A stretch of 45,304 nucleotides of DNA, taken from Caldivirga sp. MU80. GTDB lineage: Archaea > Thermoproteota > Thermoprotei > Thermoproteales > Thermocladiaceae. This document shows, one piece after another, positions 23,232-31,190 of the stretch. The position numbers and the translations under genes were made by a program. Location: positions 1 to 45,304 of the forward strand of contig NZ_LCTF01000020.1 in the NCBI RefSeq assembly GCF_001663375.1. Direction: 5' to 3'. The first letter of the stretch is position 1. Each line of letters begins with the position of its first letter. Below the pieces are notes generated by a model. That model made no database searches. It saw only the letters and a list, made by a program, of their open reading frames with translations, and was not told the DNA's origin.

Positions 23232-23942
23232 ATGCCCAATACCCGCAGCGACGCTGGCCCATCGCTAATGGCGCTTGGCTCAGCCCTAGCCGTGGTGGGT
23301 TACCTTGAACCCGGATTAACGCCGCTAATGGTGCTTGGGGTGGCCGTCTTCGTCATAGGCATACTGGTGCAGTGGGATGAGGGGGCCATGGAGCACACCA
23401 TCGTGAACCTAGCCTCCGCAGCCTGGGAGAACGTCTCAGCCCTTGTGGAGGCCTCCGGTGTTGTCAACAACGGCATCTACCTACCCTCAAGCGCCGTGGG
23501 GGGTGAGCCAATGGTCCTTGTCCCGTCAACGCCGATTGCAGGCCTAGGCGGTATTAAGATTATTGGTAAGCCCCTAGCCACCTACGGGCAGGGGGCAACG
23601 GGGCTACTCCTAGCCTCCCCAGGATCCAGGGCTGTGGCGGCGTGTAGGGAGGTTATTTCAAGCGACCTCGAGACCTCCCTGAGGAACTGCCTAGTTAGGG
23701 AGCTTTCACTGGCTAGGGGGGTGGCTGTGACTGAGGGTGAGGTTATTGGTGTTAGGGTTGAGGGGGCTAGGTTAATTGACCTATACGGAAACTCAGCCAT
23801 AAGGGCCGTGTTAGGTTCAGTGGTGGCTTCCATAGTAGCCTCAATAACCGCCGAGGTTCTTAATAGGCCAATTGCCATTCAGGATGAGGCTAGGGATAGG
23901 GGTGCATTGTTGGTTAGGTTAAGGGTGTTGGGTAATGCTTAA
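23232..23942 (+). CDS. membrane-anchored protein of MoxR cluster
   Basis: A 236-residue protein. Two N-terminal membrane spans ('LMALGSALAVVGYLEPGLTPLMVLGVAVFVIGILVQW') lead to a soluble alpha/beta domain with 'GEPMVLVPSTPIAGLGGIKIIGKPLATYGQGATGLLLASPGS' and, at the end, 'VVASIVASITAEVLNRPIAI'. I do not recognise the family. First gene of a five-gene unit with overlapping or abutting frames (8-nt overlap with 23935-24189), so it is probably part of the same envelope machine as the DUF4129- and DUF4350-like proteins and MoxR. Confidence 0.7.
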   Translation: MPNTRSDAGPSLMALGSALAVVGYLEPGLTPLMVLGVAVFVIGILVQWDEGAMEHTIVNLASAAWENVSALVEASGVVNNGIYLPSSAVGGEPMVLVPSTPIAGLGGIKIIGKPLATYGQGATGLLLASPGSRAVAACREVISSDLETSLRNCLVRELSLARGVAVTEGEVIGVRVEGARLIDLYGNSAIRAVLGSVVASIVASITAEVLNRPIAIQDEARDRGALLVRLRVLGNA

Positions 23943-24189
23943 GGACGCCTTAATCACCCAGCTAACCCTAACCGGAGTGTTGACCTCCTTCCTCTACTAC
24001 CTGGGAGTTCGTTCACTGGACATTTACCTATCCCTATACACCATAATATACCTAGCCAGCATGCTCCTAGCCGAGCCAATACCGAGGAAGGTTAGGTTTA
24101 TACACAATGTAATTTCCATAACCCTAGTGGCAGTCTTCACATACTTCGCCGCCCTGAGGATAATGGCGATATTAGGTGTCTCGTTATGA
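23935..24189 (+). CDS. small membrane protein of MoxR cluster
   Basis: An 84-residue protein with three predicted spans ('LTGVLTSFLYYLGV', 'IYLSLYTIIYLASMLLAEP', 'VISITLVAVFTYFAALRIMAIL'). No family recognised. It overlaps its neighbours on both sides (8 nt before, 4 nt after as ATGA), a strong sign of translational coupling and of a role in the same complex. Confidence 0.7.
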   Translation: MLKDALITQLTLTGVLTSFLYYLGVRSLDIYLSLYTIIYLASMLLAEPIPRKVRFIHNVISITLVAVFTYFAALRIMAILGVSL

Positions 24190-25970
24190 GACTTGGTTTA
24201 GTCTACTCAACCCTAGCATTAATCATCCTCGTAGCTGCCCTAATCGCCATTAAGCCCATGCTTAAGACACCCACGGAGGCTAACCTAGTCAACCCAACCA
24301 CAGCCCAGCAGGTCATAAGCATTAACGATATTAAGGAAACCCTCATGCTAATCAACTCAACACTAGGCAACTTAACTAAGGCTAAGCTGGCCTCCATCAT
24401 AGGCTTCATAAACGCCAGTAGGACAGCCTACTCCAACGGCCAGGCACCACCACTAAATACTAATGAATTAAGCACCCTAATCAACCTAGCTTCCTCAAGT
24501 CACTTAGCCATCCCATATAATGTGCCATTAATCAACACGTCGATGATAGGTGAGTTAATATTGAACAACACCGGAGTGCAGGGCCTATTAGGCCACAGTG
24601 CAGGCCTACTGCTAGCGGCCCAGTACATGACCACTGCCCTAGGTAACTCAACCCTAAGCCAATTAATCAGTAAACTAGCGTCAAGCAGCAGCGCCATGAA
24701 CACCACGTTAACCATAAACCTAACCAGTGGCTCAGCCACCGTAGGCTCAACCATCACGGCCTACGGTAGGTTAACACTACCCAACGGCACGGGGCTGGGG
24801 GGTCAGTTAATCCTGGTAACCGTTAACGGTAGAGTAATCGCCTCAGCCGTGACCAACTCCACTGGCTTCTACACCGTAAACATAACGCTACCCTACATTT
24901 ACGTCAACGAAACCTCGGTTAAGGCACTCTTCATACCGGTCAACAAGGGGCTGGCTGGCTCAACCGCCGAGGCCACGGTTAGGCTGCTCTTCAATGAGAC
25001 CAGGCTGGTGATTCACGTTAACGGCACAGTTGTTAAGTGGGGTGACTACCTATTGATTTGGGGTAACGTGACTGGGGGTGATAGGGCAGTTACCGTTATG
25101 GTTGGTGGGTTAAGCCTCAATGCAACCTCCATAAACGGCCGCTTCAACTTAACCATACCAACCTCAGTTCTAAGGCCAAGCAACATAACCCTACTCATCT
25201 ATGTTAAGCCGAACTTAACCTACTCCCCAGCTGAACGCGCCCTGAACATCACGGTGGTTGGGGTTAGGCCGAGCATTAGGCTAAGCGGCACAGTTCTCCT
25301 AGCCGGCCTCACAGGTGCCATACGCATAAGCATTGAGCCACCGGTTAAGGGAAACCTAACCCTACTGGTTAACCTAGGCCCACTGAGAAGGGCTGTGGTG
25401 GTTAATTCACCCACAGTGACCATACCCATTAGGCTACCCTTAACCCTAGGCATGGGGTTCACCACACTCAACGTAACCATAACCCCAAACCCACCCATTG
25501 AAGGAGTGGCCGCAACCGTGAGGGTGCTTGTGGTTAACCTAGCCCAACTAGCCATACTAGCCGCCCTAGCCCCAGCAGCATTAGTCGCCGTTAGGCTAAC
25601 AAGGGGGGTTAGGCATAGAGCCCCAGTAACCCAAACCCCAGTGGCCGTTACAGTTGAGGCCGTTGCCAAGTCCCTTAGGCAACCCATCCCCTCAGCAAGG
25701 TTAGGTGACCCAAGGGTTAAGGCAATATTAGACTCCCTCACCAAGGCAATAATGGCTGTGGGCGCGGCCACCGGGATAGCCTTTGGCGGCGGGTTAACGC
25801 TTAGGGAGTACCTAGCCCTAGTGAGTGGTAGGCTTACCGATGGTGAGGTTGTTAAGGGGCTCAATGGGCTCATTGCCCTAGCCGAGGAGGCCCTTTACTC
25901 ACCGAGGTTACCCACCGATAGTGATGTTGAGGCCGCATCAAGCTACCTGGCCATGGTGATTAGGCGGTGA
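24186..25970 (+). CDS. large surface protein with DUF4129-like C-terminus
   Basis: A 594-residue protein. Signal or anchor span 'LVYSTLALIILVAALIAI' at the N-terminus; an external region of about 410 residues with many N-glycosylation sites and a carboxypeptidase-regulatory-like or Ig-like repeat ('SGSATVGSTITAYGRLTLPNGTGLGGQLILVTVNG', 'GFYTVNITLPYIYVNETSV'); a second span ('LVVNLAQLAILAALAPAALVAV') near residue 460; and a cytoplasmic tail ending 'GLTLREYLALVSGRL...SDVEAASSYLAMVIRR', the pattern of DUF4129 tails in transglutaminase-like envelope proteins. It overlaps 25967-26788 by 4 nt. Confidence 0.75.
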   Translation: MRLGLVYSTLALIILVAALIAIKPMLKTPTEANLVNPTTAQQVISINDIKETLMLINSTLGNLTKAKLASIIGFINASRTAYSNGQAPPLNTNELSTLINLASSSHLAIPYNVPLINTSMIGELILNNTGVQGLLGHSAGLLLAAQYMTTALGNSTLSQLISKLASSSSAMNTTLTINLTSGSATVGSTITAYGRLTLPNGTGLGGQLILVTVNGRVIASAVTNSTGFYTVNITLPYIYVNETSVKALFIPVNKGLAGSTAEATVRLLFNETRLVIHVNGTVVKWGDYLLIWGNVTGGDRAVTVMVGGLSLNATSINGRFNLTIPTSVLRPSNITLLIYVKPNLTYSPAERALNITVVGVRPSIRLSGTVLLAGLTGAIRISIEPPVKGNLTLLVNLGPLRRAVVVNSPTVTIPIRLPLTLGMGFTTLNVTITPNPPIEGVAATVRVLVVNLAQLAILAALAPAALVAVRLTRGVRHRAPVTQTPVAVTVEAVAKSLRQPIPSARLGDPRVKAILDSLTKAIMAVGAATGIAFGGGLTLREYLALVSGRLTDGEVVKGLNGLIALAEEALYSPRLPTDSDVEAASSYLAMVIRR

Positions 25971-26788
25971 GGACGCTGGCGGTGGCCATTACCCTATCCA
26001 TCCTCCTAGCCCTAGCAGTGGTCTACCTATACCCCTACACAGCCCCCTACAGTCCAAGCAACCCAAACTGGGACGGCTACTCAAAGGCAGCCTCAATCTG
26101 CCTAAGGCCAGTTTACACGCCCTGGGAGTTGAACGGCAGTAGGGTAGTCTTCGTAATACCCCTCGTCAACCTACCTAAGGCGTATGTCAATGGGCTTAGG
26201 GGCGTGTTGGCAAGGGGTGGTGTGGTTGTGGTGCTCTCTAACTCACCCACAGCCAATCACCTACTAAGGGAACTGGGTGTTGATGTATCAATCACGGGCC
26301 TGGTGATCAAGGACCCACTCTTCAACTCCCTAAACGAGTACTTCCCAATAGCCGCAGTGAGTAACTATAGTCCATTGAACATAACGGCATCCTTCATAAC
26401 ACTGGACAACGCCACGGTGATTAACCCGGGGAATGCCGCTGTAGTCGCCTTAACCGGCTTAAGCAGCATAGCAGGTGGTGAGGCAGGTCCATTCCCGGTA
26501 ATGGTTACTGCTAGGGTTGGTAAGGGTTACGTGGTCATTATTTCAAGCCCAGGGGTATTCATGAACTCACTACTGGGTTACGGGGGCAACATGATGCTGC
26601 TCAGGGAGTTGTGCAATGGCTCAGCCGCGTATTTAATCCCATCACTGGGTGGTGGGGTTCAGTTAACCCTCAGGATGTATGTAGCATACCTACGCCACTA
26701 CGCATCACAGTACCCAGCCAACTACGCCCTCTCGGCGGCACCCATGGTCCTACTATCCTTAATGCTATTTTTAAAAAGGCGGAGGTAA
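25967..26788 (+). CDS. DUF4350-like membrane protein
   Basis: A 273-residue protein with an N-terminal anchor ('LAVAITLSILLALAVVYLY'), an external GATase-like alpha/beta domain ('GSRVVFVIPLVNLPKAYVNGLRGVLARGGVVVVLSNSPTANHLLRELGVD' and 'ARVGKGYVVIISSPGVFMNSLLG') and a C-terminal span before 'FLKRRR'. This is the DUF4350 arrangement, a family regularly found beside MoxR, DUF58 and DUF4129 genes in bacteria and archaea. The role is unknown; structure suggests ligand binding rather than catalysis. Start overlaps the upstream stop (GTGA). Confidence 0.8.
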   Translation: MRTLAVAITLSILLALAVVYLYPYTAPYSPSNPNWDGYSKAASICLRPVYTPWELNGSRVVFVIPLVNLPKAYVNGLRGVLARGGVVVVLSNSPTANHLLRELGVDVSITGLVIKDPLFNSLNEYFPIAAVSNYSPLNITASFITLDNATVINPGNAAVVALTGLSSIAGGEAGPFPVMVTARVGKGYVVIISSPGVFMNSLLGYGGNMMLLRELCNGSAAYLIPSLGGGVQLTLRMYVAYLRHYASQYPANYALSAAPMVLLSLMLFLKRRR

Positions 26789-26797
26789 GGGCACCGT

Positions 26798-27751
26798 GTG
26801 GTTAATGCCGCCGAGGTGGCTAGGCAAATTGAGGAGTACGTCAACAGGGTCTTCATAGGCAACCCAACAGTCGTCCACACTGTTGTTGCGGCATTACTAG
26901 CGGGGGGACACATACTGCTCCTCGGCCCTGTGGGGAGCGGCAAAACCACACTGGCTAAGGCACTGGCCAGGGCCATTGGTGGTAGCTTTGGGAGGGTTCA
27001 GGTAACCAACGAAACCCTCCCATCAGACATAGTTGGCTTCGCCATTTACACGCCCAGTGGTGAATTGAGGATTAACAAGGGGCCAATATTCAACAACGTG
27101 GTTCTCCTTGATGAGATAAACAGGGCCCCAGCCAGGACCCTCTCGGCCCTGCTTGAGGTTATGCAGGAGGGGCAGGCGACAATTGAGGGTAAGCCAATAC
27201 CACTACCAAGGCCAAATGTTATAATAGCCACGATGAACATTGTTGAGGTTACCCTAGGTGCAACTCAACCACTTCCCCTAGCCCTACTGGATAGGTTCAT
27301 GGTAAGCCTATACGTGGACTACGCAAAACCCGAGTATGAGGCAGCCATAATAAGGGGTATTGATACTATTGAGGGTGAGGTCATGGGGGATGGTTCAATG
27401 ATCAACGGCATGCTTGATTCGGTGGCAGGCGAGGTTAAGGGCGTTTACATGGACGACTCGGTGCTGGGCTACATGATTAACATAGTTAATAGGGTCAGGG
27501 CGGATAAGAGGATTGATGCACCAATAAGCACAAGGGCCCTGGTAAGCATGTTTAAACTGGCAAGGGCAATGGCACTAATGGAGAGTAGGGACTACGTAAT
27601 ACCCGACGATGTAAAGGCAGCAGCATACCCAGCGTTAATGCACAGGATACTCATCAAGCCAGAGTTCAGGGAATCAGTAACAGCAGTAGACATCATAAAC
27701 GACGCCCTAGCAAACACCGAACCACCAACGTATATTGAGCAACAAGCCTAA
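26798..27751 (+). CDS. MoxR-family AAA+ ATPase
   Basis: A 317-residue AAA+ protein. Walker A is 'GPVGSGKTT' (43-51), Walker B 'VLLDEINRAP' (102-111), then 'LSALLEVMQEGQATIEGK' and 'VIIATMNIVE' (sensor 1) and 'PLPLALLDRFMVSLYVDY' (Arg finger region), followed by a lid domain. These are the canonical MoxR marks. MoxR proteins act as chaperones that mature or activate partner proteins, often von Willebrand or DUF58 proteins. GTG 26798 has a GGAGG ribosome-binding site at 26781-26785. Last gene of the unit that began at 23232; no DUF58 gene accompanies it here. Confidence 0.92.
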   Translation: MVNAAEVARQIEEYVNRVFIGNPTVVHTVVAALLAGGHILLLGPVGSGKTTLAKALARAIGGSFGRVQVTNETLPSDIVGFAIYTPSGELRINKGPIFNNVVLLDEINRAPARTLSALLEVMQEGQATIEGKPIPLPRPNVIIATMNIVEVTLGATQPLPLALLDRFMVSLYVDYAKPEYEAAIIRGIDTIEGEVMGDGSMINGMLDSVAGEVKGVYMDDSVLGYMINIVNRVRADKRIDAPISTRALVSMFKLARAMALMESRDYVIPDDVKAAAYPALMHRILIKPEFRESVTAVDIINDALANTEPPTYIEQQA

Positions 27752-27820
27752 ATAGAAGATAAATATAAGGCAAAAACAAAAGGAAATTATTTTAATCTAT
27801 TTTAAACTTTATGAGTATCC

Positions 27821-30211
27821 TCACCTCCTTCTTAGTGCTATTATTGCGGCCACTGCGGCGATGACCACTACTATTATGACTATTCCTGCGATTAATGCTG
27901 TTGATATTACTGGTTTTGTCACGGTTACCGTGCTTACTGCTGTTGTGGTTGATACTGAGGTGCTTGTTATAGTGCTCGTTACTGTGGTTGTTGAAGTCAC
28001 CGTTGATACTGCCGTAGTAGTGGCAGTAGTCGTGGTTGTTGTAGTGGTTGTGGTTGTTGTTACTGGTGTGTATGTTGTGTGGAAGTATGAGGCAACACAA
28101 GCCTGCAACTCAGGATCCGGCGTTGGCAAACCAATGAAAGCAGCATACTGAGGATACCTAGTCCAAAGACTACCATTAATAATCGCTTGAGCTAATGGTG
28201 GTATCTGACCTGGAGGCGCAAAGGCACCCATGAATAGCCAGGTGTTAAATCCTGGGTAGAGACCATCCCAACCCCAACCCATAGCCCAATTGTGAAGTAT
28301 CGCGTAGGCTGCTCTAGTGTACTTCGGGTTAGTGACATTTAGACACTGGTAGGCCCACATTGGGTCAACCTTATCGCTTGGGAACGCATACGCTATCTGA
28401 GCCTCAAACTGTTCAACACCCGGCACCCAGTATTCGAACCATGCGAAATAAGCCTTAACCAAGTCATAGTATGTGCTTGAACCCGGCATGGCTGCACTTA
28501 TGGCACTCTCCCAATTCGAGAAGTTGAAGTAGCCGAATGTTGAGTTTACGCATGTTATAATTGTATTGTTTGGTATGGGTAGGTTCGTGACCAATGGCTT
28601 ACAGTACCAACCAGTAATCTGACCATTCTGAACAATCGGGTAAGCGAATGGGGTTGTACGACCTGGTATGCACCATGCTGATGGGTAAAGTGCAGGTGCC
28701 GTACCGTAGGCGTAGTCGTAGTATATCCATGACTCATCAACACCACCCTTATTAGAACCAGCATAGAACCAGTCAGTAGCCGTATTAGGCAACTGGCAAC
28801 TGGTGATCTCAGTGCTATACGTGCTTGACTCGACAGTTACTAGGGTAGTCTTAATGCCAAACTCGGTTAATGCCAGCGCATCAACTTGAGCCGCCTTAAG
28901 CCAAGCTAAGTGAGCCCCCGAATTAGCATAAAGCGTTAACGTTAGTGGCGTCCCATTGGGCAGGTACCACTGCCCATTCTTATAATACAAGCCGGCTGAC
29001 TCAAGGAGTTGAGCCGCCTTAGTCCAGTTGGGCTGGGTGAAGTTAACAACCATAGCCCTAATATCCTCAGGGAAAGACAACCACAGACCTGGGACAACGT
29101 TAGGCTCAGGTGCAGGCACATTAATGTAAACTGGGGTGATTAACTGCGGTGCACCCCAAGCCAAGGCATCCTCAGTCCTATTAATAATGTAGAGGAAGGC
29201 TTGCCTAACCTGAGGAATATTAAACGGGTAGTAGGTTGGTATAGCAATACCCTCAATGGATATGTCTGGTATTAACGGTATTGAGTAACCATGACTCTCA
29301 AGAACCTGCATGAAGTTTAATGACGGATACCATGTATGTATGAAGTAGTTGTCGGTCTGAATCGCTAATGAGACCTCTTGGGTTAACCCACCTGAGAGCC
29401 CAATGTTTATCGTTATTGTTGGGTAGTATTGCCACGTGTGGAATGGCAGTATCTTATTCCATGTGGCTAACAGTGGCTTGCCATTAAAGTACTCAGGCTC
29501 AAGTTGAACTGTGACGTAACCTGAGGAGACTTTAGTAACGTAATATGGTGCAAGGCCCCAATACGGAACAACCATGCTCGTTATGTTATTTGAAAACCTC
29601 TGAGCCTGAGTAACACTCATTGTTTTAAGTTCCTCGACTACCTTCTCCCAAACTGGCCATGGCGTATTAGGAACCCAGCTCATTAGAAGCCAATAATACC
29701 CGGTATTTGTCCAGTAGTCGAAGTGTATTGATAATGTGTAGTTGTTGATGATTATGAAGTCCTTGTCGGCGTTCTGGGGCATTAAGCCATAGGATTCCCA
29801 ATCACCAAACACCTTATCACTGATGTAGAACCAGGCATATGCATCCCATGCGGTGAATGGTATTACGACAGTGCCATTAAACCAGTAAAGATCATGCCTA
29901 AAGTAGATGATTAACGTATGATTCTGAGGAAAAACAGTCCAACTCTTAGCCAAAACAGGCCACCACTGACCAGTGGGATCCTCAAAATCAGCAATAGGCA
30001 TCCAGGTACCGGTAAAGAACAGTATATTACCTGTGGCGAAGGGATTCCACCAAGGAGCAGGCCAAGGTGGAAGTAGCGTATAGTACCAGGGGGCTGCCAT
30101 ATACATTGAGTATGTTGGGTAGGACTGCTGGGCACCCACAACATTAACACTAGACACAGCTACTATAGACACAACAACCGCTACCACGGGTAATACGTAA
30201 CCCCACTTCAT
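27821..30211 (-). CDS. family-5 extracellular solute-binding protein (peptide/sugar ABC type), membrane anchored
   Basis: A 796-residue secreted binding protein of the SBP_bac_5 (OppA/DppA-like) class. A signal peptide ends near 'VVGAQQ' (about residue 29); the mature part is strikingly rich in Trp and Tyr ('APWYYTLLPPWPAPWWNPFATGN'), with typical family blocks such as 'FRHDLYWFNG' and 'FNIPQVRQAFLYIINR' (from the Y-[PN]-x-x-V-R-x-A-[LF] motif). The C-terminus has a Thr/Ser/Val stalk (T-tract then 'VSTVTSTTTVTST') and a membrane anchor 'AGIVIIVVVIAAVAAIIALRRR', the usual crenarchaeal way to tether binding proteins. No permease or ATPase is adjacent, so transporter partners lie elsewhere. TATA at 30232-30243 gives a leaderless ATG. 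Confidence 0.87.
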   Translation of the reverse strand: MKWGYVLPVVAVVVSIVAVSSVNVVGAQQSYPTYSMYMAAPWYYTLLPPWPAPWWNPFATGNILFFTGTWMPIADFEDPTGQWWPVLAKSWTVFPQNHTLIIYFRHDLYWFNGTVVIPFTAWDAYAWFYISDKVFGDWESYGLMPQNADKDFIIINNYTLSIHFDYWTNTGYYWLLMSWVPNTPWPVWEKVVEELKTMSVTQAQRFSNNITSMVVPYWGLAPYYVTKVSSGYVTVQLEPEYFNGKPLLATWNKILPFHTWQYYPTITINIGLSGGLTQEVSLAIQTDNYFIHTWYPSLNFMQVLESHGYSIPLIPDISIEGIAIPTYYPFNIPQVRQAFLYIINRTEDALAWGAPQLITPVYINVPAPEPNVVPGLWLSFPEDIRAMVVNFTQPNWTKAAQLLESAGLYYKNGQWYLPNGTPLTLTLYANSGAHLAWLKAAQVDALALTEFGIKTTLVTVESSTYSTEITSCQLPNTATDWFYAGSNKGGVDESWIYYDYAYGTAPALYPSAWCIPGRTTPFAYPIVQNGQITGWYCKPLVTNLPIPNNTIITCVNSTFGYFNFSNWESAISAAMPGSSTYYDLVKAYFAWFEYWVPGVEQFEAQIAYAFPSDKVDPMWAYQCLNVTNPKYTRAAYAILHNWAMGWGWDGLYPGFNTWLFMGAFAPPGQIPPLAQAIINGSLWTRYPQYAAFIGLPTPDPELQACVASYFHTTYTPVTTTTTTTTTTTTATTTAVSTVTSTTTVTSTITSTSVSTTTAVSTVTVTKPVISTALIAGIVIIVVVIAAVAAIIALRRR

Positions 30212-30231
30212 AACCCAGCTTAATGGTTCTA

Positions 30232-30243
30232 GACTTATATTTC
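30232..30243 (-). promoter_or_regulatory. TATA box of solute-binding protein gene
   Basis: AAATATAAG on the minus strand is centred 26 nt from ATG 30211. The 268-nt spacer to the HTH gene is AT-rich and holds both divergent promoters. Confidence 0.6.
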
Positions 30244-30447
30244 TTATTCTAACGTGTTCGATGTTTCAGATGCATTTAATATAAGTAAATTGATACATTA
30301 TATACTTTAAATTTCACATAAGACATAGTAACTACTGCTAAGGGTAACTAGCCAAACCTTGAAATTCTTCTTCTCTTTTAAACTAAATGAGTATGTCTTA
30401 ATACCATATGATTTCATTGTTAAATATTTGTAAAATATATGAATAAA

Positions 30448-30457
30448 ACTTAATAAG
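30448..30457 (+). promoter_or_regulatory. TATA box of bat-type HTH gene
   Basis: ACTTAATAAG is centred about 26 nt before GTG 30479, so the transcript is predicted to be leaderless. Confidence 0.5.
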
Positions 30458-30478
30458 GAGTAATCATTATGTGGAGTT

Positions 30479-31135
30479 GTGATGCTGCTTAACATTAAGC
30501 TTCACCATTATGGGGATTGGACTGAGTTAACGGAGAAGTATCAGTTAACGGTTAATAACCCGTACTTCATTCCCCTACAGGGTGAGGGCCTTAACTTCGA
30601 GGTTTTCAGGATAAATAAGAGGCTTGATGACACCATTAAGTCGTTTATCAGCGACTTGAGGAGTAGGTATAGGGATGTTGTAAGGATCATTAGTGTTAAT
30701 CCCGGTAAGAACTTCACCGACATAGTGCTTTACGCGGATTACAAGTTCAGCGTTAAGTCGGTTTTCGTGGATAGTAGGATCTTCATAGAGTCGTCTAAGT
30801 ACAGTGACGGCTTCGAATACTTCACAGTGGCCATACCAGGTAATAGGTCTGGTAAGGTTATTGGGGAGATTGTTAGTAGGCTTAGGGAGAAGGCCTACGT
30901 GGCCTCATTAACGTACAGTAGGGTTGGGGAAAGGAGGGTTAGGGGTGGGGGTTTAACGTTAATGGAGAGGGTAGTGTTAACTAAGGCTATTGAACTCGGC
31001 TACTTCAACTACCCCAGGGGTGTGGGGTTGGGTGAATTGGCTAAGGAATTAGGCTTATCCAAGGCTACAGTGGACTTCCACCTTAGGAATGCCGTTAGAA
31101 AGGTCATGAGCAGGTGCTTCAATGATGACCAGTAA
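30479..31135 (+). CDS. bat-type HTH transcriptional regulator (HTH_10)
   Basis: A 218-residue regulator. The C-terminus 'LTLMERVVLTKAIELGYFNYPRGVGLGELAKELGLSKATVDFHLRNAVRKVM' is the bacterio-opsin-activator-like HTH_10 domain; the conserved 'GYF-YPR' followed by 'LA-ELG-SK-TV--HLR' is diagnostic. The N-terminal 150 residues form an alpha/beta sensor domain without recognised family. Start: GTG 30479 or ATG 30482, both fit the TATA box. Its divergent position to the large binding protein and its place before the GH57 gene (44 nt gap) suggest it controls one or both. Confidence 0.85.
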   Translation: MMLLNIKLHHYGDWTELTEKYQLTVNNPYFIPLQGEGLNFEVFRINKRLDDTIKSFISDLRSRYRDVVRIISVNPGKNFTDIVLYADYKFSVKSVFVDSRIFIESSKYSDGFEYFTVAIPGNRSGKVIGEIVSRLREKAYVASLTYSRVGERRVRGGGLTLMERVVLTKAIELGYFNYPRGVGLGELAKELGLSKATVDFHLRNAVRKVMSRCFNDDQ

Positions 31136-31190
31136 CCTTCATTATTTTCCTCGGAAGTCTTATTAATTCAGCCCTGACATGGCTACTTTA

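Noticed and set aside
27861-28151. Val/Thr-rich plus-strand frame at the end of the binding-protein gene
   Set aside because: It is the complement of the Thr/Ser stalk and anchor codons of the real gene on the minus strand.
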